Notes: generated from the letters alone by a model not told the origin. DNA of 64,000 nt from Clostridiaceae bacterium (GCA_012729635.1 JAAYCT010000024.1:124001-188000), one strand, 5' to 3'; positions 1 to 9,303 are shown, counted from the stretch's first letter. Translations and numbers: made by a program.

Positions 1-765
1 GTATTTTGCAAGCGCCGATCCGGTTGCGCACTCGCTTTGAGCAATCTCGTTTTCATGATGGGGGAACACCAAATCCTGTCCGCCGCCGTGAATATCGATC
101 GACTCCCCCAGATGTTTTCGGATCATTGCGGAACACTCGATGTGCCATCCCGGACGTCCCTCACCCCAAGGCGATGACCATGCGGGTTCTCCTTCTTTTT
201 TTCGTTTCCAGACGACGAAATCCCCCGGATTTCTTTTCCCGTCAAATTCTTTCTTGTTTTCCCTGTCTCCGGCTCCCTCCACCAGATCCCCCAGGCGAAA
301 ACGAGAAAGCTTCCCATATTCGGGGTCCTTGGATACATCAAAATATATGCCGTCCGGAAGCTCGTAGGTATAGCCCTTGTCGGAAAGCTCCGAAATAAAA
401 TCGATAATCTCGGAAATGGTTTCCGTCGCCTTCGGTTCATACGTCGGACGCAGAACATTTAACCGGTCCGCGTCTACATAGTATTCCTTGATATAACGTT
501 CGGAAATTTCTTGGATAGTCGTTTTTTCTTCCGCGGCCCGAAGAATAATCCGATCGTCGATATCGGTAAAGTTCTGGCAAAATTCGACATTGTATCCGAT
601 ATATTCAAGATACCGTCTCAGGCTATCAAACGTAACGAGCGGGCGGGCATTCCCCAGGTGAAAATAGTTATACACCGTCGGTCCGCAGACATACATCTTT
701 ACCTTGCCGGGTTCGCCGGGAACAAATTCCTCTTTGGTTCTGGACATCGTGTTATAAATCTTCAT
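1..765 (-). CDS. cysS: Cysteinyl-tRNA synthetase, N-terminal part (cut by window edge)
   Basis: Charges tRNA-Cys with cysteine in the cytoplasm. The 255 codons present hold the class I synthetase core: [17 protein letters not shown] with the HLGN version of the HIGH motif near residue 36, FTDIDDRI, the zinc/editing segment WHIECSAM, and [17 protein letters not shown]. The C-terminal half, including KMSKS, lies beyond position 1. The ATG at 765 is preceded by GGAGG, which fixes the start. The gene follows cysE on the same strand with a 93-base gap. A cysE-cysS order is usual in Bacillota and links cysteine synthesis with its use. Confidence 0.97.
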   Translation of the reverse strand, partial: MKIYNTMSRTKEEFVPGEPGKVKMYVCGPTVYNYFHLGNARPLVTFDSLRRYLEYIGYNVEFCQNFTDIDDRIILRAAEEKTTIQEISERYIKEYYVDADRLNVLRPTYEPKATETISEIIDFISELSDKGYTYELPDGIYFDVSKDPEYGKLSRFRLGDLVEGAGDRENKKEFDGKRNPGDFVVWKRKKEGEPAWSSPWGEGRPGWHIECSAMIRKHLGESIDIHGGGQDLVFPHHENEIAQSECATGSALAKY

Positions 766-858
766 ACTTCCTCCAAAGAAAGCGATGGATGATTCTTGCC
801 TTAAAATATATTAGCACCGATACGGGGAAATAAAAACGTGCATTGCCGAAAAATCGCA

Positions 859-1548
859 CTATAGGTTTTCTTTCTCGTATTTATCGGGGTCACATACGGT
901 TGGCATGTGCTGTTTCAATGGTTGGACGCCGGCATTTTTTTCCAGTGCCATGACCCGATGCATTAATTTGCAAAGCTCCTGCTCGAGCGGATCCGCAGTA
1001 ACCGCATGATCCAGCTCCGTTGCGTGCGTAATCGGACGACCGTCGATCCGGACTATTTTTCCGGGAACACCGACAACCGTGGCTTTGGAAGGAATATCCG
1101 TCAGCACGACCGAATTGGCACCGATTAATGCATTGTCTCCGACAACAAAGGACCCGAGAAGCTTGGCACCGGCACCGATCAAAACGTTGTTTCCGATTGT
1201 CGGATGCCTTTTCCCGTGATGATGACCGGTTCCTCCGAGCGTAACGTTGTGATAAATCGTGCAGTTGTCGCCGATTTCCGCCGTTTCGCCGATGACAATG
1301 CCCATCCCGTGGTCAAGAAACAGCCCCTTTCCGATCTTCGCTCCCGGATGAATTTCAATTCCCGTGAAAAAACGACCGGTTTGGGAAATCCACCGGGCGA
1401 TCGGATAAATGCGCAAACGATAAAAAAAATGGCCGATTCGATGATAAACCAGCGCATGAAAACCGGGATATAAAAGGATGACACTCAGAACACCCCGGGC
1501 AGCGGGGTCTCGTTCGGCTATAAGTTTCGCGTCTTTAAATAAGCCCAT
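859..1548 (-). CDS. cysE: Serine O-acetyltransferase
   Basis: Transfers acetyl from acetyl-CoA to L-serine, the first step of cysteine synthesis. The protein (229 aa) has the short N-terminal helical part of clostridial CysE followed by a left-handed beta-helix of hexapeptide repeats (GIEIHPGAKIGKGLFLDH, GIVIGETAEIGDNCTIY, GTGHHHGKRHPTIGNNV). The catalytic-region histidines in LDHGMG and in the GHHHGKRHP loop are present. I start at the ATG at 1548 (MGLFKDAK); an in-frame extension to 1611 would run into the structured RNA upstream. The gene lies downstream of that RNA, with no obvious terminator between them, so read-through transcription is possible. Confidence 0.93.
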   Translation of the reverse strand: MGLFKDAKLIAERDPAARGVLSVILLYPGFHALVYHRIGHFFYRLRIYPIARWISQTGRFFTGIEIHPGAKIGKGLFLDHGMGIVIGETAEIGDNCTIYHNVTLGGTGHHHGKRHPTIGNNVLIGAGAKLLGSFVVGDNALIGANSVVLTDIPSKATVVGVPGKIVRIDGRPITHATELDHAVTADPLEQELCKLMHRVMALEKNAGVQPLKQHMPTVCDPDKYEKENL

Positions 1549-1574
1549 CTCTCGCCGTCTCCGACAGTTACACA

Positions 1575-1757
1575 CCTGATATGCCGATTCCCACCTTTTG
1601 ACACCCAGCAATTCGCCAGGTGGGTACCCTGCGGCAGTCTAAGATCTTCCTCCCGGGAGCACTATAAATAGTGTCAAGGCCTGATCCGCTCTGCTCCGAC
1701 GCGGGTTCCCGTTTAAGTCATGAAGGTTCAAAAATGTGAGACTCGGTCATCTCAGGC
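1575..1757 (-). ncRNA. ssrS: Structured non-coding RNA, probably 6S RNA
   Basis: About 183 nt. The ends pair in a long closing stem: bases 1743-1756 (CCTGAGATGACCGA on the RNA strand) pair with 1575-1587 (TCGGCATATCAGG), with one mismatch and one bulge. Inside is an apical hairpin with a perfect CACTAT/ATAGTG stem and, on the 3' side, conserved-looking ACCCACC and GGTGGG strings. A near-consensus promoter places the transcript start at the first base of the closing stem. Length, closing stem at the very 5' end and large internal loops are what 6S RNA (SsrS, a mimic of open promoter DNA that binds sigma-A RNA polymerase) shows. The alternative is a cysE leader. It is not a T-box: the UGGA needed for tRNA-Cys is absent. 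Confidence 0.55.
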
Positions 1758-1763
1758 AATTTC

Positions 1764-1791
1764 ATTATACCATAGTAACGGGGTGTCACAA
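1764..1791 (-). promoter_or_regulatory. Sigma-A promoter of the 6S-like RNA
   Basis: TTGTGA at 1786-1791 (-35), a 16-base spacer and a perfect TATAAT at 1764-1769 (-10). The expected start is near 1757, which coincides with the 5' end of the closing stem of the RNA. Confidence 0.8.
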
Positions 1792-1820
1792 GTTTTCATT
1801 CGGACGGATTGTCATTCGTT

Positions 1821-2546
1821 TCACGGCTGATCTTTTCGCCCCGACGCCGCCGTAATCGCGGTCACCGATGCGGCTCCTGCGGAAAAAAGGGCGAGCGCGG
1901 CTTCATGCAAAGTATTTCCGGTCGTAAAAACATCGTCGACCAGAAGTATCCTCAATCCTTCTATTGAAACATCCTCCGGAACCATAAAGGCGCTGTCGAC
2001 ATTGACGGCCCGGCGAGCGGGGTCACGAAACCGACTTTGCTGCTTCGTATTTCTCCTTCGAAGCAGAAACCCTTTCAGACAAGGTGTATCCATTTTTTCC
2101 GCGATCGAATCCGCAAGAAGAGCCGCCTGATTATATCCTCGTTTTCGAAGACGCTGCGAGGAAAGGGGAACCGGAATCACGGCATCGAAGCACTCCGTGT
2201 GGTACAGCACGGAGTGCGCCATGAAGTACGATAATGTTTTTGCGATATAGGGCGCGTCATGAAATTTCATTGCCCTCAAGGCCGAAACAATGTCTTTCTC
2301 GTAACGAAAGGGCACTATTACTTTTAAATCGGGGATCGGATCACCGGGATACGGATTCGAAAGACAAGCGGTAAAATGCTCCTCAAACGGCTTGTACGGA
2401 AGATTCGCAAGACATGAGGAGCATACGGACGGCGTTCCGATTTGCTCATAAGAAAACCGATCCCGCTCATGTAAAAGGAGTCGTCTGCAAAAGATACACA
2501 CCGGCGGAAAAAGGAGCTCCTTGATTTTTCCGGCCGTACGAGTCAA
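1821..2546 (-). CDS. comFC: ComF family phosphoribosyltransferase-like protein
   Basis: ComFC/GntX-type protein (241 aa) needed for DNA uptake in competent bacteria and thought to act on incoming single-stranded DNA. An N-terminal zinc ribbon is visible (CIFCRR near residue 18 and CSSC about 25 residues later). The phosphoribosyltransferase domain follows, with the RGYNQAA segment and the PRPP loop ILLVDDVFTTGNT near residue 200. The start is a TTG whose TTGA overlaps the stop of recD2, so the two are translationally coupled. No comFA is present in the window, so a role in competence is inferred from family membership only. Confidence 0.88.
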   Translation of the reverse strand: MTRTAGKIKELLFPPVCIFCRRLLLHERDRFSYEQIGTPSVCSSCLANLPYKPFEEHFTACLSNPYPGDPIPDLKVIVPFRYEKDIVSALRAMKFHDAPYIAKTLSYFMAHSVLYHTECFDAVIPVPLSSQRLRKRGYNQAALLADSIAEKMDTPCLKGFLLRRRNTKQQSRFRDPARRAVNVDSAFMVPEDVSIEGLRILLVDDVFTTGNTLHEAALALFSAGAASVTAITAASGRKDQP

Positions 2547-5026
2547 TTCTGTACATCCTTGCGGGAAAAGTATATAAGAAAATCCTTTAAGGAGGTATCT
2601 CTTTGGGCTTGAGATCGGTTCCGGATCATCATTTGGAGCGTCCGCCGGTCCGATACGACAAACAGTCTTTGTCTGGCTCGGGTAATCGCCGTATAAAGAA
2701 GATTCCGGTTATAAAGCATAGGCGGTCCTCCCGGAATCGCAAGGATGACCACCGGAAACTCGCTTCCCTGACTTTTATGAACGGTGATCGCGTACGCGGG
2801 TTCCAAATCCTCAAGCCGTTCGGAATCGTACGTTACCATCCTTTTATCGTCGGTCTCCACTACCAATTCGATTGCCCGGGGATCCAATTCTCGAATCACA
2901 CCGAGTTCCCCGTTAAAAACACCCTGACCCCTTGTTCCGTCGGCGTTCACATAGGCAAGTTCATAATCGTTTCTGATTTGCATGACACGGTCACCGACAC
3001 AAAAACGAAATCCCCGGGATTTGATGTGTCGGTCGGACAATATTCCATAAGCTTCCTGAAGGATGAGGTTCAGGTTTGTTATTCCGGCGGCACCCTTTCG
3101 GGACGGGCACAAGACCATGGCTTCACGCAACGGGTTGATTCCGTAAATATCGGGGAGAACCTCGGCATAAAGGCGTTTGACCGCCTCCGCAATTTCTTCC
3201 GTGTTTCTCTTGGAAATAAACATGCAGTCGCTCTCAAAAGACGGATCAAAAATCATCTCTTTCCCGCTCAATACCGAGTGTGCACTCAATACGATGCGAC
3301 TTCTCTGTGCCTGTCTGTAGATCGTAACCAATCGGGTACAGGGTATGATGCCGGACGAAATGATGTCGGAAAGGACATTTCCGGCACTTACTGACGGAAG
3401 CTGATCCTTGTCCCCGATAAACACGATTCGACACCCCTTCGGCAAAGCCTTCAGAAGGGCGTCCAGAAGAATCGTATCCAGCATACTCGTCTCATCCACA
3501 ATTACGACATCTGCCTCGATCGGATTGTCCTCGTTGCGACCGAAGAAAGCCTCGCCCGACCCCGAGGAATCCGGTCGTCCCACCTCCAGAAGCCGATGTA
3601 TCGTTCCCGCCGCGTATCCGCATGCCTCGGAAAGCCTTTTTGCCGCCCGTCCGGTCGGAGCGCAAAGGACTACCTTTTCGTTTTTCTCGCCGAAGTAGCA
3701 GACCAAAACCGCGACAATCGTCGTCTTTCCTGTCCCGGGTCCGCCCGTGATTACACTGCGGGGCGATTGGACCGCCGATAAAAGCGCTTTATATTGCTCG
3801 TCGGACAAATCGATCGATAGCGATCGGGATATTTCTCTGATTTTGTCTCCGCAGTCCTTTTCATTCCCGACGGATGGCTCCGAAGACTTCGTTTCTTCGA
3901 TCATTTGCTCCCGGACCAGTGCGCCGCCTGCCGAAATTTCCGCCTCAAAAGTGCGCGGAAGCGCCACTTTCAGCCGATCATCCATTGAATCCGTTCGTTC
4001 GAATTCAACGATTCCATCCTTATCCGTCCGGTAAGCGATAATTCTTGCCGTCTGCAGCAAATAATTCAAACCATCGATGACCGTCTTTTCTGATATGAAG
4101 AAAGTTTCGTCCTTCTTCTTTTCCGGTTGTATGTTCCCGGTGTCGTTCCGATCGAAAAAGGATGAAATCATGTCCGTATGATCGAAGCGAACTTCCCGTT
4201 CGAAAATATGCTCTTTTTCGTCGGGAAAACGACGCGACTCTCCCGCCTCCAGGAGACGAACCGCTTCTTTTAACAATTGATCCGCGCGAACGAACGTATT
4301 CCCCTCATTTTCGGAAATAGACACCAAATACAAGATGGCGCTTCCGACCCTGAAGGGAGAAGCGGCGTCATACCCCATACTTCTCGCGAGGCGATCCGCG
4401 GTTAAAAAACCGATACCATGTATTTCCGAGACCAGCAAATACGGATTTTTCCGTAAAACGGACGTTGCGTTGGGGCCGAATCGCTTGTAGACGCTCATGA
4501 TTCGTGCGGCACCGAACCCATAGGAACTCAGAAGCAAAGAGAGTTCCTGAAATTCACCCTTCTGTCGAAACACACCGGAAATTTCGGCCGCTTTTCTGGC
4601 CGATATCCCCCGAATGGTCTGCAGTCGATCCGGATGATCCCGAAGAACATTCAGTGTTTCCTTGCCGAATCGTTCGACAATCTTGCGTGCCGTTTTCGGA
4701 CCGATCCACGGGATGGAGCCGGAAGAAAGATACCTGGTCAGTTCACTTTCCGACACCTCATGGTGCAAAGTAAACCTTTCGACGCGAAGCTGCCGCCCGT
4801 ATACGGGATGATCCGTCCATTTTCCGAAAAGGTCCACCGTCTCTCCCGCGGAAATGAAGGGCATAGCTCCGACCCCGGTGAATCGCCCGTTCCGGTTGCC
4901 CCGCGTTTTGAATTCGGCCACCGTATACCCGTTGGTGTCATTACGAAAAACGATTTCCTCGCAGATCGCAACGACTCTTTGATCCTCTTCTTTTCTATTT
5001 CTGTTCTCTTTTTCGGAAAGATTCAA
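2543..5026 (-). CDS. recD2: RecD-like ATP-dependent DNA helicase
   Basis: Superfamily 1B 5'-3' helicase of the RecD2 type (827 aa), acting in DNA repair outside a RecBCD complex. Visible in order: N-terminal OB-like part, helix-hairpin-helix segment around IGPKTARKI and IRGISARKAAEI, Walker A GGPGTGKTT in the middle, Walker B VVIVDETSMLD, motif III GDKDQLPSV, an SH3-like insertion, and motifs V/VI (VHKSQGSEFP, LLYTAITRAR) at the C-terminus. There is a non-conserved charged insertion of about 100 residues before the helicase core. The start codon is TTG at 5026, preceded by AAAAGGAG. It overlaps comFC by four bases. Confidence 0.95.
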   Translation of the reverse strand: MNLSEKENRNRKEEDQRVVAICEEIVFRNDTNGYTVAEFKTRGNRNGRFTGVGAMPFISAGETVDLFGKWTDHPVYGRQLRVERFTLHHEVSESELTRYLSSGSIPWIGPKTARKIVERFGKETLNVLRDHPDRLQTIRGISARKAAEISGVFRQKGEFQELSLLLSSYGFGAARIMSVYKRFGPNATSVLRKNPYLLVSEIHGIGFLTADRLARSMGYDAASPFRVGSAILYLVSISENEGNTFVRADQLLKEAVRLLEAGESRRFPDEKEHIFEREVRFDHTDMISSFFDRNDTGNIQPEKKKDETFFISEKTVIDGLNYLLQTARIIAYRTDKDGIVEFERTDSMDDRLKVALPRTFEAEISAGGALVREQMIEETKSSEPSVGNEKDCGDKIREISRSLSIDLSDEQYKALLSAVQSPRSVITGGPGTGKTTIVAVLVCYFGEKNEKVVLCAPTGRAAKRLSEACGYAAGTIHRLLEVGRPDSSGSGEAFFGRNEDNPIEADVVIVDETSMLDTILLDALLKALPKGCRIVFIGDKDQLPSVSAGNVLSDIISSGIIPCTRLVTIYRQAQRSRIVLSAHSVLSGKEMIFDPSFESDCMFISKRNTEEIAEAVKRLYAEVLPDIYGINPLREAMVLCPSRKGAAGITNLNLILQEAYGILSDRHIKSRGFRFCVGDRVMQIRNDYELAYVNADGTRGQGVFNGELGVIRELDPRAIELVVETDDKRMVTYDSERLEDLEPAYAITVHKSQGSEFPVVILAIPGGPPMLYNRNLLYTAITRARQRLFVVSDRRTLQMMIRNRSQAQRDTSLKDFLIYFSRKDVQN

Positions 5027-5115
5027 GCGTGGCTCCTTTTGAAATCAGGGGGTCATCCTTTGTCCGACATTATTCGGTCGTTCGGATCTCTCGTATTCCT
5101 TCCCGGTCTTCGCGA

Positions 5116-6318
5116 CTATATTCCGGCATCCTCCGCGAGCGCCTTCGCGCGATCCGTTTTCTCCCACGGAAAATCTGCGTCGCTTCTTCCGAAATGTCCG
5201 TAGGCGGCGGTTGCGCGGTAGATCGGTCGAAGAAGATCGAGATCCCGAATGATGGAGGCCGGACGAAGATCAAAATGCCTGCCGATCAGATCGGTGATTT
5301 TCGCGTCGGAAATTTTACCCGTCCCGAACGTATCGACCCGGACGGAAAGCGGATGAGCAACTCCGATGGCATACGCCAGTTGAATCTCACACTCCTTGGC
5401 GATACCGGAAGCAACTATATTTTTAGCGATATAGCGCGCGGCGTAAGCTGCGGAACGGTCGACCTTCGTCGGATCCTTCCCCGAAAAAGCGCCTCCGCCG
5501 TGCCGGGCGAACCCTCCGTAGGTATCCACAATGATCTTTCTTCCGGTCAGCCCGCTGTCTCCCTGCGGACCGCCGATTACAAACCGTCCGGTCGGATTGA
5601 TGAATATTTTGGTGTTTTCATCGATCCAGCCGGTCGGAAGAGCTTTATTGACCACCTCTTCACGGATCATTTTCTCGAGTGTCTCCCGATCCGTCCGCTC
5701 GTTATGCTGTGCGGAAACGACGATCGCTTCAATCCTCTTCGGGATCCTGCCTTGATATTCGACGGTAACCTGACTTTTACCGTCCGGCCTTAAAAAGGAT
5801 AACGTTCCGTTCTTTCTGACTTCCGCCAAACGCTTCGTCAATTGATGCGCAAGCGAGATCGGAAGCGGCATCCGTTCCGGCGTGTCGTCGCACGCGTACC
5901 CGAACATCATTCCCTGATCCCCCGCGCCGGTTTCGTGCAAAGCGGCAACATTTCCGGAGTTTCTTTCCTCGAACGACCGATCCACGCCCATTGCAATATC
6001 CGGGGACTGCTCATCAAGCGTAGTCAGTACCGCACAGGTTTTATAGTCAAACCCGAAGTCGGTTCCGTCATAGCCGATATCGCGGATTGTGTCGCGAACG
6101 ATGGAGGGGATGTCGACGTACGCACTCGTCGTCACTTCACCCATAACCAGAACCATTCCCGTGGTGCAGGCAACCTCACAGGCAACCCGGGACATCGGAT
6201 CCTGTTCAAGCATCGCGTCCAGAACCGCGTCTGAAATCTGATCACATACTTTGTCCGGATGTCCCTCGGTAACGGACTCGGATGTGAAAAAATGTCTTCC
6301 TTCTTGAGTATAGCTCAT
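5116..6318 (-). CDS. metK: S-adenosylmethionine synthetase
   Basis: Makes S-adenosylmethionine from ATP and methionine in the cytoplasm. The protein is 400 aa, the usual length. Signatures: [20 protein letters not shown] near the N-terminus, [12 protein letters not shown] (hexapeptide signature region), [21 protein letters not shown] and the [19 protein letters not shown] loop. The ATG at 6318 has a GGAGG seven bases upstream. The gene is preceded by a SAM-I riboswitch with its own terminator, so it is expected to be switched off when SAM is plentiful. An open frame of 254 codons on the opposite strand is a shadow. Confidence 0.98.
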   Translation of the reverse strand: MSYTQEGRHFFTSESVTEGHPDKVCDQISDAVLDAMLEQDPMSRVACEVACTTGMVLVMGEVTTSAYVDIPSIVRDTIRDIGYDGTDFGFDYKTCAVLTTLDEQSPDIAMGVDRSFEERNSGNVAALHETGAGDQGMMFGYACDDTPERMPLPISLAHQLTKRLAEVRKNGTLSFLRPDGKSQVTVEYQGRIPKRIEAIVVSAQHNERTDRETLEKMIREEVVNKALPTGWIDENTKIFINPTGRFVIGGPQGDSGLTGRKIIVDTYGGFARHGGGAFSGKDPTKVDRSAAYAARYIAKNIVASGIAKECEIQLAYAIGVAHPLSVRVDTFGTGKISDAKITDLIGRHFDLRPASIIRDLDLLRPIYRATAAYGHFGRSDADFPWEKTDRAKALAEDAGI

Positions 6319-6408
6319 AAAAAAACCTCCGTTCAAATTCTCCGGTTACTGACCGTTTCTTCTTTCGCCGCCTCCTGATTGTCGGAAGAATCCGTCGGCT
6401 TGGCCTTG

Positions 6409-6553
6409 AAAAAAGAGCCTCCCCCGAAAGGGAAGGCTCACAGTTACCGAACATATCGCCTCATCTTTCAGGTTTCCCTGCTGGAATTGGCACCGCTGCT
6501 TTCCGCGGTTGCCGGGCTTCGTCGGGCCAGATCCCTCCGCCTCTCTTGATAAG
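6409..6553 (-). promoter_or_regulatory. SAM-I (S-box) riboswitch with intrinsic terminator
   Basis: The minus strand carries the S-box core: CTTATCAAGAGAGG at the 5' side, GGAGGGATCTGGCCCGACGA followed by AGCCCGGCAACC, GGTGCCAATTCC, and AAAGATGAGG closing the junction. The 3' end is a GC-rich hairpin (GAGCCTTCCC/GGGGGAGGCTC, 6415-6439) followed by a run of six T. This is the standard arrangement in which SAM binding favours the terminator upstream of metK. Confidence 0.96.
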
Positions 6554-6580
6554 AAATGAATATCATTTTATCGTCTTTAA

Positions 6581-6609
6581 ATCATACCACTCGGAATTCT
6601 GAGGTGCAA
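6581..6609 (-). promoter_or_regulatory. Sigma-A promoter of metK
   Basis: TTGCAC at 6604-6609, a 17-base spacer, and TATGAT at 6581-6586. The start is expected near 6574, about 20 bases before the S-box. Confidence 0.75.
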
Positions 6610-6644
6610 TATAATATAAATGAAGATTTCTTACTTCATTTCTT

Positions 6645-6765
6645 TAAAAAAATTCGGGCCCGCCGATCCTCTCTGAACGCCTCCTCGCTCCCTGAATCGG
6701 CATATGAAGTTACATTAACCACTTAGCAACTGGGTGACTCCCCCGTTTTGACCAGGTCTTCACTC
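6645..6765 (-). ncRNA. Candidate small RNA ending in an intrinsic terminator
   Basis: Only a candidate. On the minus strand a stem of eight pairs with one G-U wobble (6694-6701 with 6662-6669) encloses a purine-rich loop containing GAGGAGG, followed by the palindrome CGGGCCCG and a run of seven T at 6646-6652. No gene on this strand ends here, because the pilus genes to the right are on the plus strand. A possible promoter is TTCTGT at 6795-6800, 17 bases, TATGAT at 6772-6777. The transcript would be about 120 nt. No known family was recognised. Confidence 0.3.
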
Positions 6766-6801
6766 TTTTGAATCATAACATCCGATGACTCATCACAGAA
6801 T

Positions 6802-7129
6802 ATTCGTAATGAAAAAATTCTTTTTCCGCCCTTGATTCGTCTTCAAAAATATAATCCATTCTTTTCTCACGATCTCAAGTTCAGGCAACGCAGGTTTTCA
6901 TTTTTCAAGAAGATTTGTCCGTCTGTCGCTGACGAACTTTTTCCCTGGAGCATCTCGGTCTTGCCCGATCTTTCATTATTTCCCCGCTCGAAAACAAATC
7001 ATTCTCAAAAAAGGAAAGAACTCCGTAAGAGAGGTTTCGACACAATCGGTGTTGTTTGTCGAAAAAGCGGAGAATCATTTTTTACGCATGACGTTAAAAT
7101 AGCCGTACATCAACGAAAGGAGCCGAATC
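6802..7129. other. Non-coding upstream region of the pilus locus with an inverted repeat
   Basis: No convincing gene was found in this stretch. It is AT-rich. It contains a perfect 8-base inverted repeat TTTCGACA/TGTCGAAA (7035-7042 and 7057-7064), about 70 bases before the first pilus gene. The repeat could be an operator or the stem of an RNA hairpin; the short A-rich tail is not a clear terminator. A ribosome binding site AAGGAG precedes the ATG at 7130. Confidence 0.4.
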
Positions 7130-8074
7130 ATGACCGTAAACAGTATCGCCATTGTCGACCCGGACACCCGTTATTCCAAGGCCTTGTCCGAGCGTCTCAG
7201 ACACTATCTTCCCGATGCGAGCATCACAAGGTATTCCCCCGAATCGTTCGAAGAGAGCGCCGATCGTGTCGGCGAAGAGATCATTCTATATGACAATCAA
7301 ACCCTCTCCCCGGAGTTTTTTGAAGACATTCGAACCGCAACCTTTATTCCGATTCTTATTCCGCTCCGTCCGGATAATGACGAGAACGGTCGAATGAACG
7401 GGAAGTTATTGTCGGAACAAATCCGATCATCGAAGGCGCCGGCGTCCGGTCCGACCGAGAAGATTTCCTCCGCTCTTGATCATTCGGGTACACTCCGGCT
7501 TTTCCTGTCGCTCGGATCCTCCTCCAGAGAGAACTACATTCGCTCGAACACCGCAACGATGCTTATATCGGGCCACCGGTTGATCCGGATGGATCTGATG
7601 CCGGGATTTTCGATTCCGGAACCGAAGTCCGCTCACAAAAAAAATATGCCCGGAGACAGGGTTTGTTTCGGTCTGTCCGATCTTCTACTGAAAATTGACG
7701 GATCGAAAATTCATCCCGAGACTCTTCTTGATTATCTGAAGTCGAACGGTTCCGGTTGGCTTTATTTCGGACGACCGTCGCGATCCGACGACATCATTAC
7801 ACTGGAATCGAATCATCTGATACAAATGGTCCGGCTGCTCCGTTCACTCGTTGACGATTCGAATCCGCAAACATCGGCCATCGTAGTTATGGAGGGATTA
7901 CCGTTTTCGAAGGTTCGTCCCATCATTCCTCTTGCTCACGAGATTCATGTCATTTTTCCGGACGAATCCGGGGGAAACGACCGTCTGATTAACTATGAAC
8001 TGGAACAACTTTTTTCCGCCGGAGCACCCGGACAGCTTCGATTTTTGAGCACTGCGTGCAAGGAGGCGATATGA
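7130..8074 (+). CDS. tadZ: TadZ/CpaE-like pilus assembly protein with degenerate ATPase site
   Basis: First gene of a Tad (Flp pilus) locus (314 aa). TadZ proteins localise the pilus machine at the cell membrane. Residues 1-90 look like a response-regulator fold (SIAIVDPD at the first strand). The rest resembles a MinD/ParA ATPase fold, but where the deviant Walker A lysines and threonines should be there is LGSSSRENY, followed by the strand LIRMDLMPG. The stop overlaps the start of cpaF by four bases. Recognition rests on fold-like pattern and position, since similarity of TadZ proteins is low. A function without nucleotide hydrolysis is inferred. Confidence 0.6.
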   Translation: MTVNSIAIVDPDTRYSKALSERLRHYLPDASITRYSPESFEESADRVGEEIILYDNQTLSPEFFEDIRTATFIPILIPLRPDNDENGRMNGKLLSEQIRSSKAPASGPTEKISSALDHSGTLRLFLSLGSSSRENYIRSNTATMLISGHRLIRMDLMPGFSIPEPKSAHKKNMPGDRVCFGLSDLLLKIDGSKIHPETLLDYLKSNGSGWLYFGRPSRSDDIITLESNHLIQMVRLLRSLVDDSNPQTSAIVVMEGLPFSKVRPIIPLAHEIHVIFPDESGGNDRLINYELEQLFSAGAPGQLRFLSTACKEAI

Positions 8075-9303
8075 GCGTATTCGTTCGTTCAAGAAACACA
8101 ACGGGTCGGACATCGGATCTGACTGAAGTCCCGAACACGAACCCGGGAGCGACAAATGAAATCGATCTTGCGGACAAACTGTCGCTATGTGTGCTTCGCA
8201 ATCTTCAAAACCACGAGGATACGAACGACGATGCCTTTCGGGAGGCAATATCCGAAGTGATTGCCGAAGAAACCGCAAAGCTTCCCATGACGCTTCATGA
8301 GAAACGAGAACTCGCACTCAAAATGTTCAATTCGATGCGACGTCTGGATGTACTTCAGCCGATGATGGATGACCCGGCTGTTACGGAGATCATGGTAAAC
8401 GGATTCGATCGGGTTTTTTATGAAAGGGACGGTTTCCTTTTTTCTTCGGAAATCCGCTTTAAGGATCCCGAAACACTGGAATCCGTGCTGACCCATTTCT
8501 TTTCCCGGGCCAATCGCCCTTTGAACGAAGCGTCTCCGATCGCGGATCTTCGTCTTCCGGACGGATCCCGTGCCAATGCGGTTCTTCCTCCGGTCGCACC
8601 CGACGGCCCGATCCTGACCATTCGAAAATTTACCGGTGTCCGTCCGGACTCGCAAACATTAATCCGACAGGAATTCATAAGTCGAGAAGCGTCTGATTTT
8701 CTATCCGACTCGGTAATCGGCAAAAAAACGATTTTCATCTGCGGCGGTACCGGCTCCGGAAAAACGACATTTTTAAATACCCTGTCTTCATTTATCCCGT
8801 CGGACGAACGCGTGGTGACCATAGAGGATTCCGCCGAGCTGTCCCTTCAGGGTATTCAAAACCTGGTTCGTCTGGAGGCAAGATTACCCGGCCCCGACGG
8901 ACACGGTGCGGTGACCATCGGACAGCTGATTCGCACCGCACTGAGAATGCGTCCTGACAGAATAATCGTCGGTGAAGTCCGCGGCAGTGAAGCGGCGGAT
9001 ATGCTCCACGCACTTCAAACCGGACATCCGGGCTCTCTTTGTACCGGACATGCGAGCTCATGTCTTGAGATGTTGAACCGGCTCACCACAATGGTTCTCG
9101 CGGGTTCCTCGCTTCCCTTTGAAGCGGTCGTGAGACAAATAGCGATGGGGATCAATATATTAGTACACATTATTCGGGATAAAACGGGAAAACGACGGGT
9201 AAATGAGATCGTATCGGTAGACCCGACTTCCAGTGGTTGCTTCCGGATTATCCCCAGATTTGTGTACAGGGAGGGTTTCGGCCTTGAAAAAGATACTGAG
9301 TAA
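8071..9303 (+). CDS. cpaF: Tad pilus assembly ATPase of the CpaF/TadA type
   Basis: Hexameric secretion ATPase that powers assembly of Flp pili at the inner face of the membrane (410 aa). The N-terminal half has the CpaF signature ITEIMVNGFDRVFYE-like segment near residue 110. The core has Walker A GGTGSGKTTFLN near residue 230, VTIEDSAEL (Asp box), VRLEAR, and RPDRIIVGEVRGSEA with Walker B. The His box GHPGSLCTGHASS follows. The start at 8071 is set by GGAGG six bases upstream and overlaps the tadZ stop. All catalytic motifs are intact. Confidence 0.95.
   Translation: MSVFVRSRNTTGRTSDLTEVPNTNPGATNEIDLADKLSLCVLRNLQNHEDTNDDAFREAISEVIAEETAKLPMTLHEKRELALKMFNSMRRLDVLQPMMDDPAVTEIMVNGFDRVFYERDGFLFSSEIRFKDPETLESVLTHFFSRANRPLNEASPIADLRLPDGSRANAVLPPVAPDGPILTIRKFTGVRPDSQTLIRQEFISREASDFLSDSVIGKKTIFICGGTGSGKTTFLNTLSSFIPSDERVVTIEDSAELSLQGIQNLVRLEARLPGPDGHGAVTIGQLIRTALRMRPDRIIVGEVRGSEAADMLHALQTGHPGSLCTGHASSCLEMLNRLTTMVLAGSSLPFEAVVRQIAMGINILVHIIRDKTGKRRVNEIVSVDPTSSGCFRIIPRFVYREGFGLEKDTE

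Noticed and set aside
1575-1757. T-box leader for cysE
   Set aside because: GGTGGGAATCGG resembles a T-box, but the UGGA needed for tRNA-Cys is absent and there is no stem I or terminator pair. The closing stem at both ends fits a free RNA better.
2603-3394. 263-codon open frame on the plus strand
   Set aside because: Antisense shadow of recD2.
5029-5793. 254-codon open frame on the plus strand
   Set aside because: It is antisense to metK and recD2, has no SD or family match, and arises from codon bias of the real genes.
7035-7064. Intrinsic terminator upstream of tadZ
   Set aside because: The TTTCGACA inverted repeat has AT-rich arms and no T run, and no plus-strand gene ends there.
6832-7293. 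153-codon open frame before the pilus locus
   Set aside because: It has no SD, overlaps tadZ in another frame and shows no domain; the upstream region is better read as non-coding.
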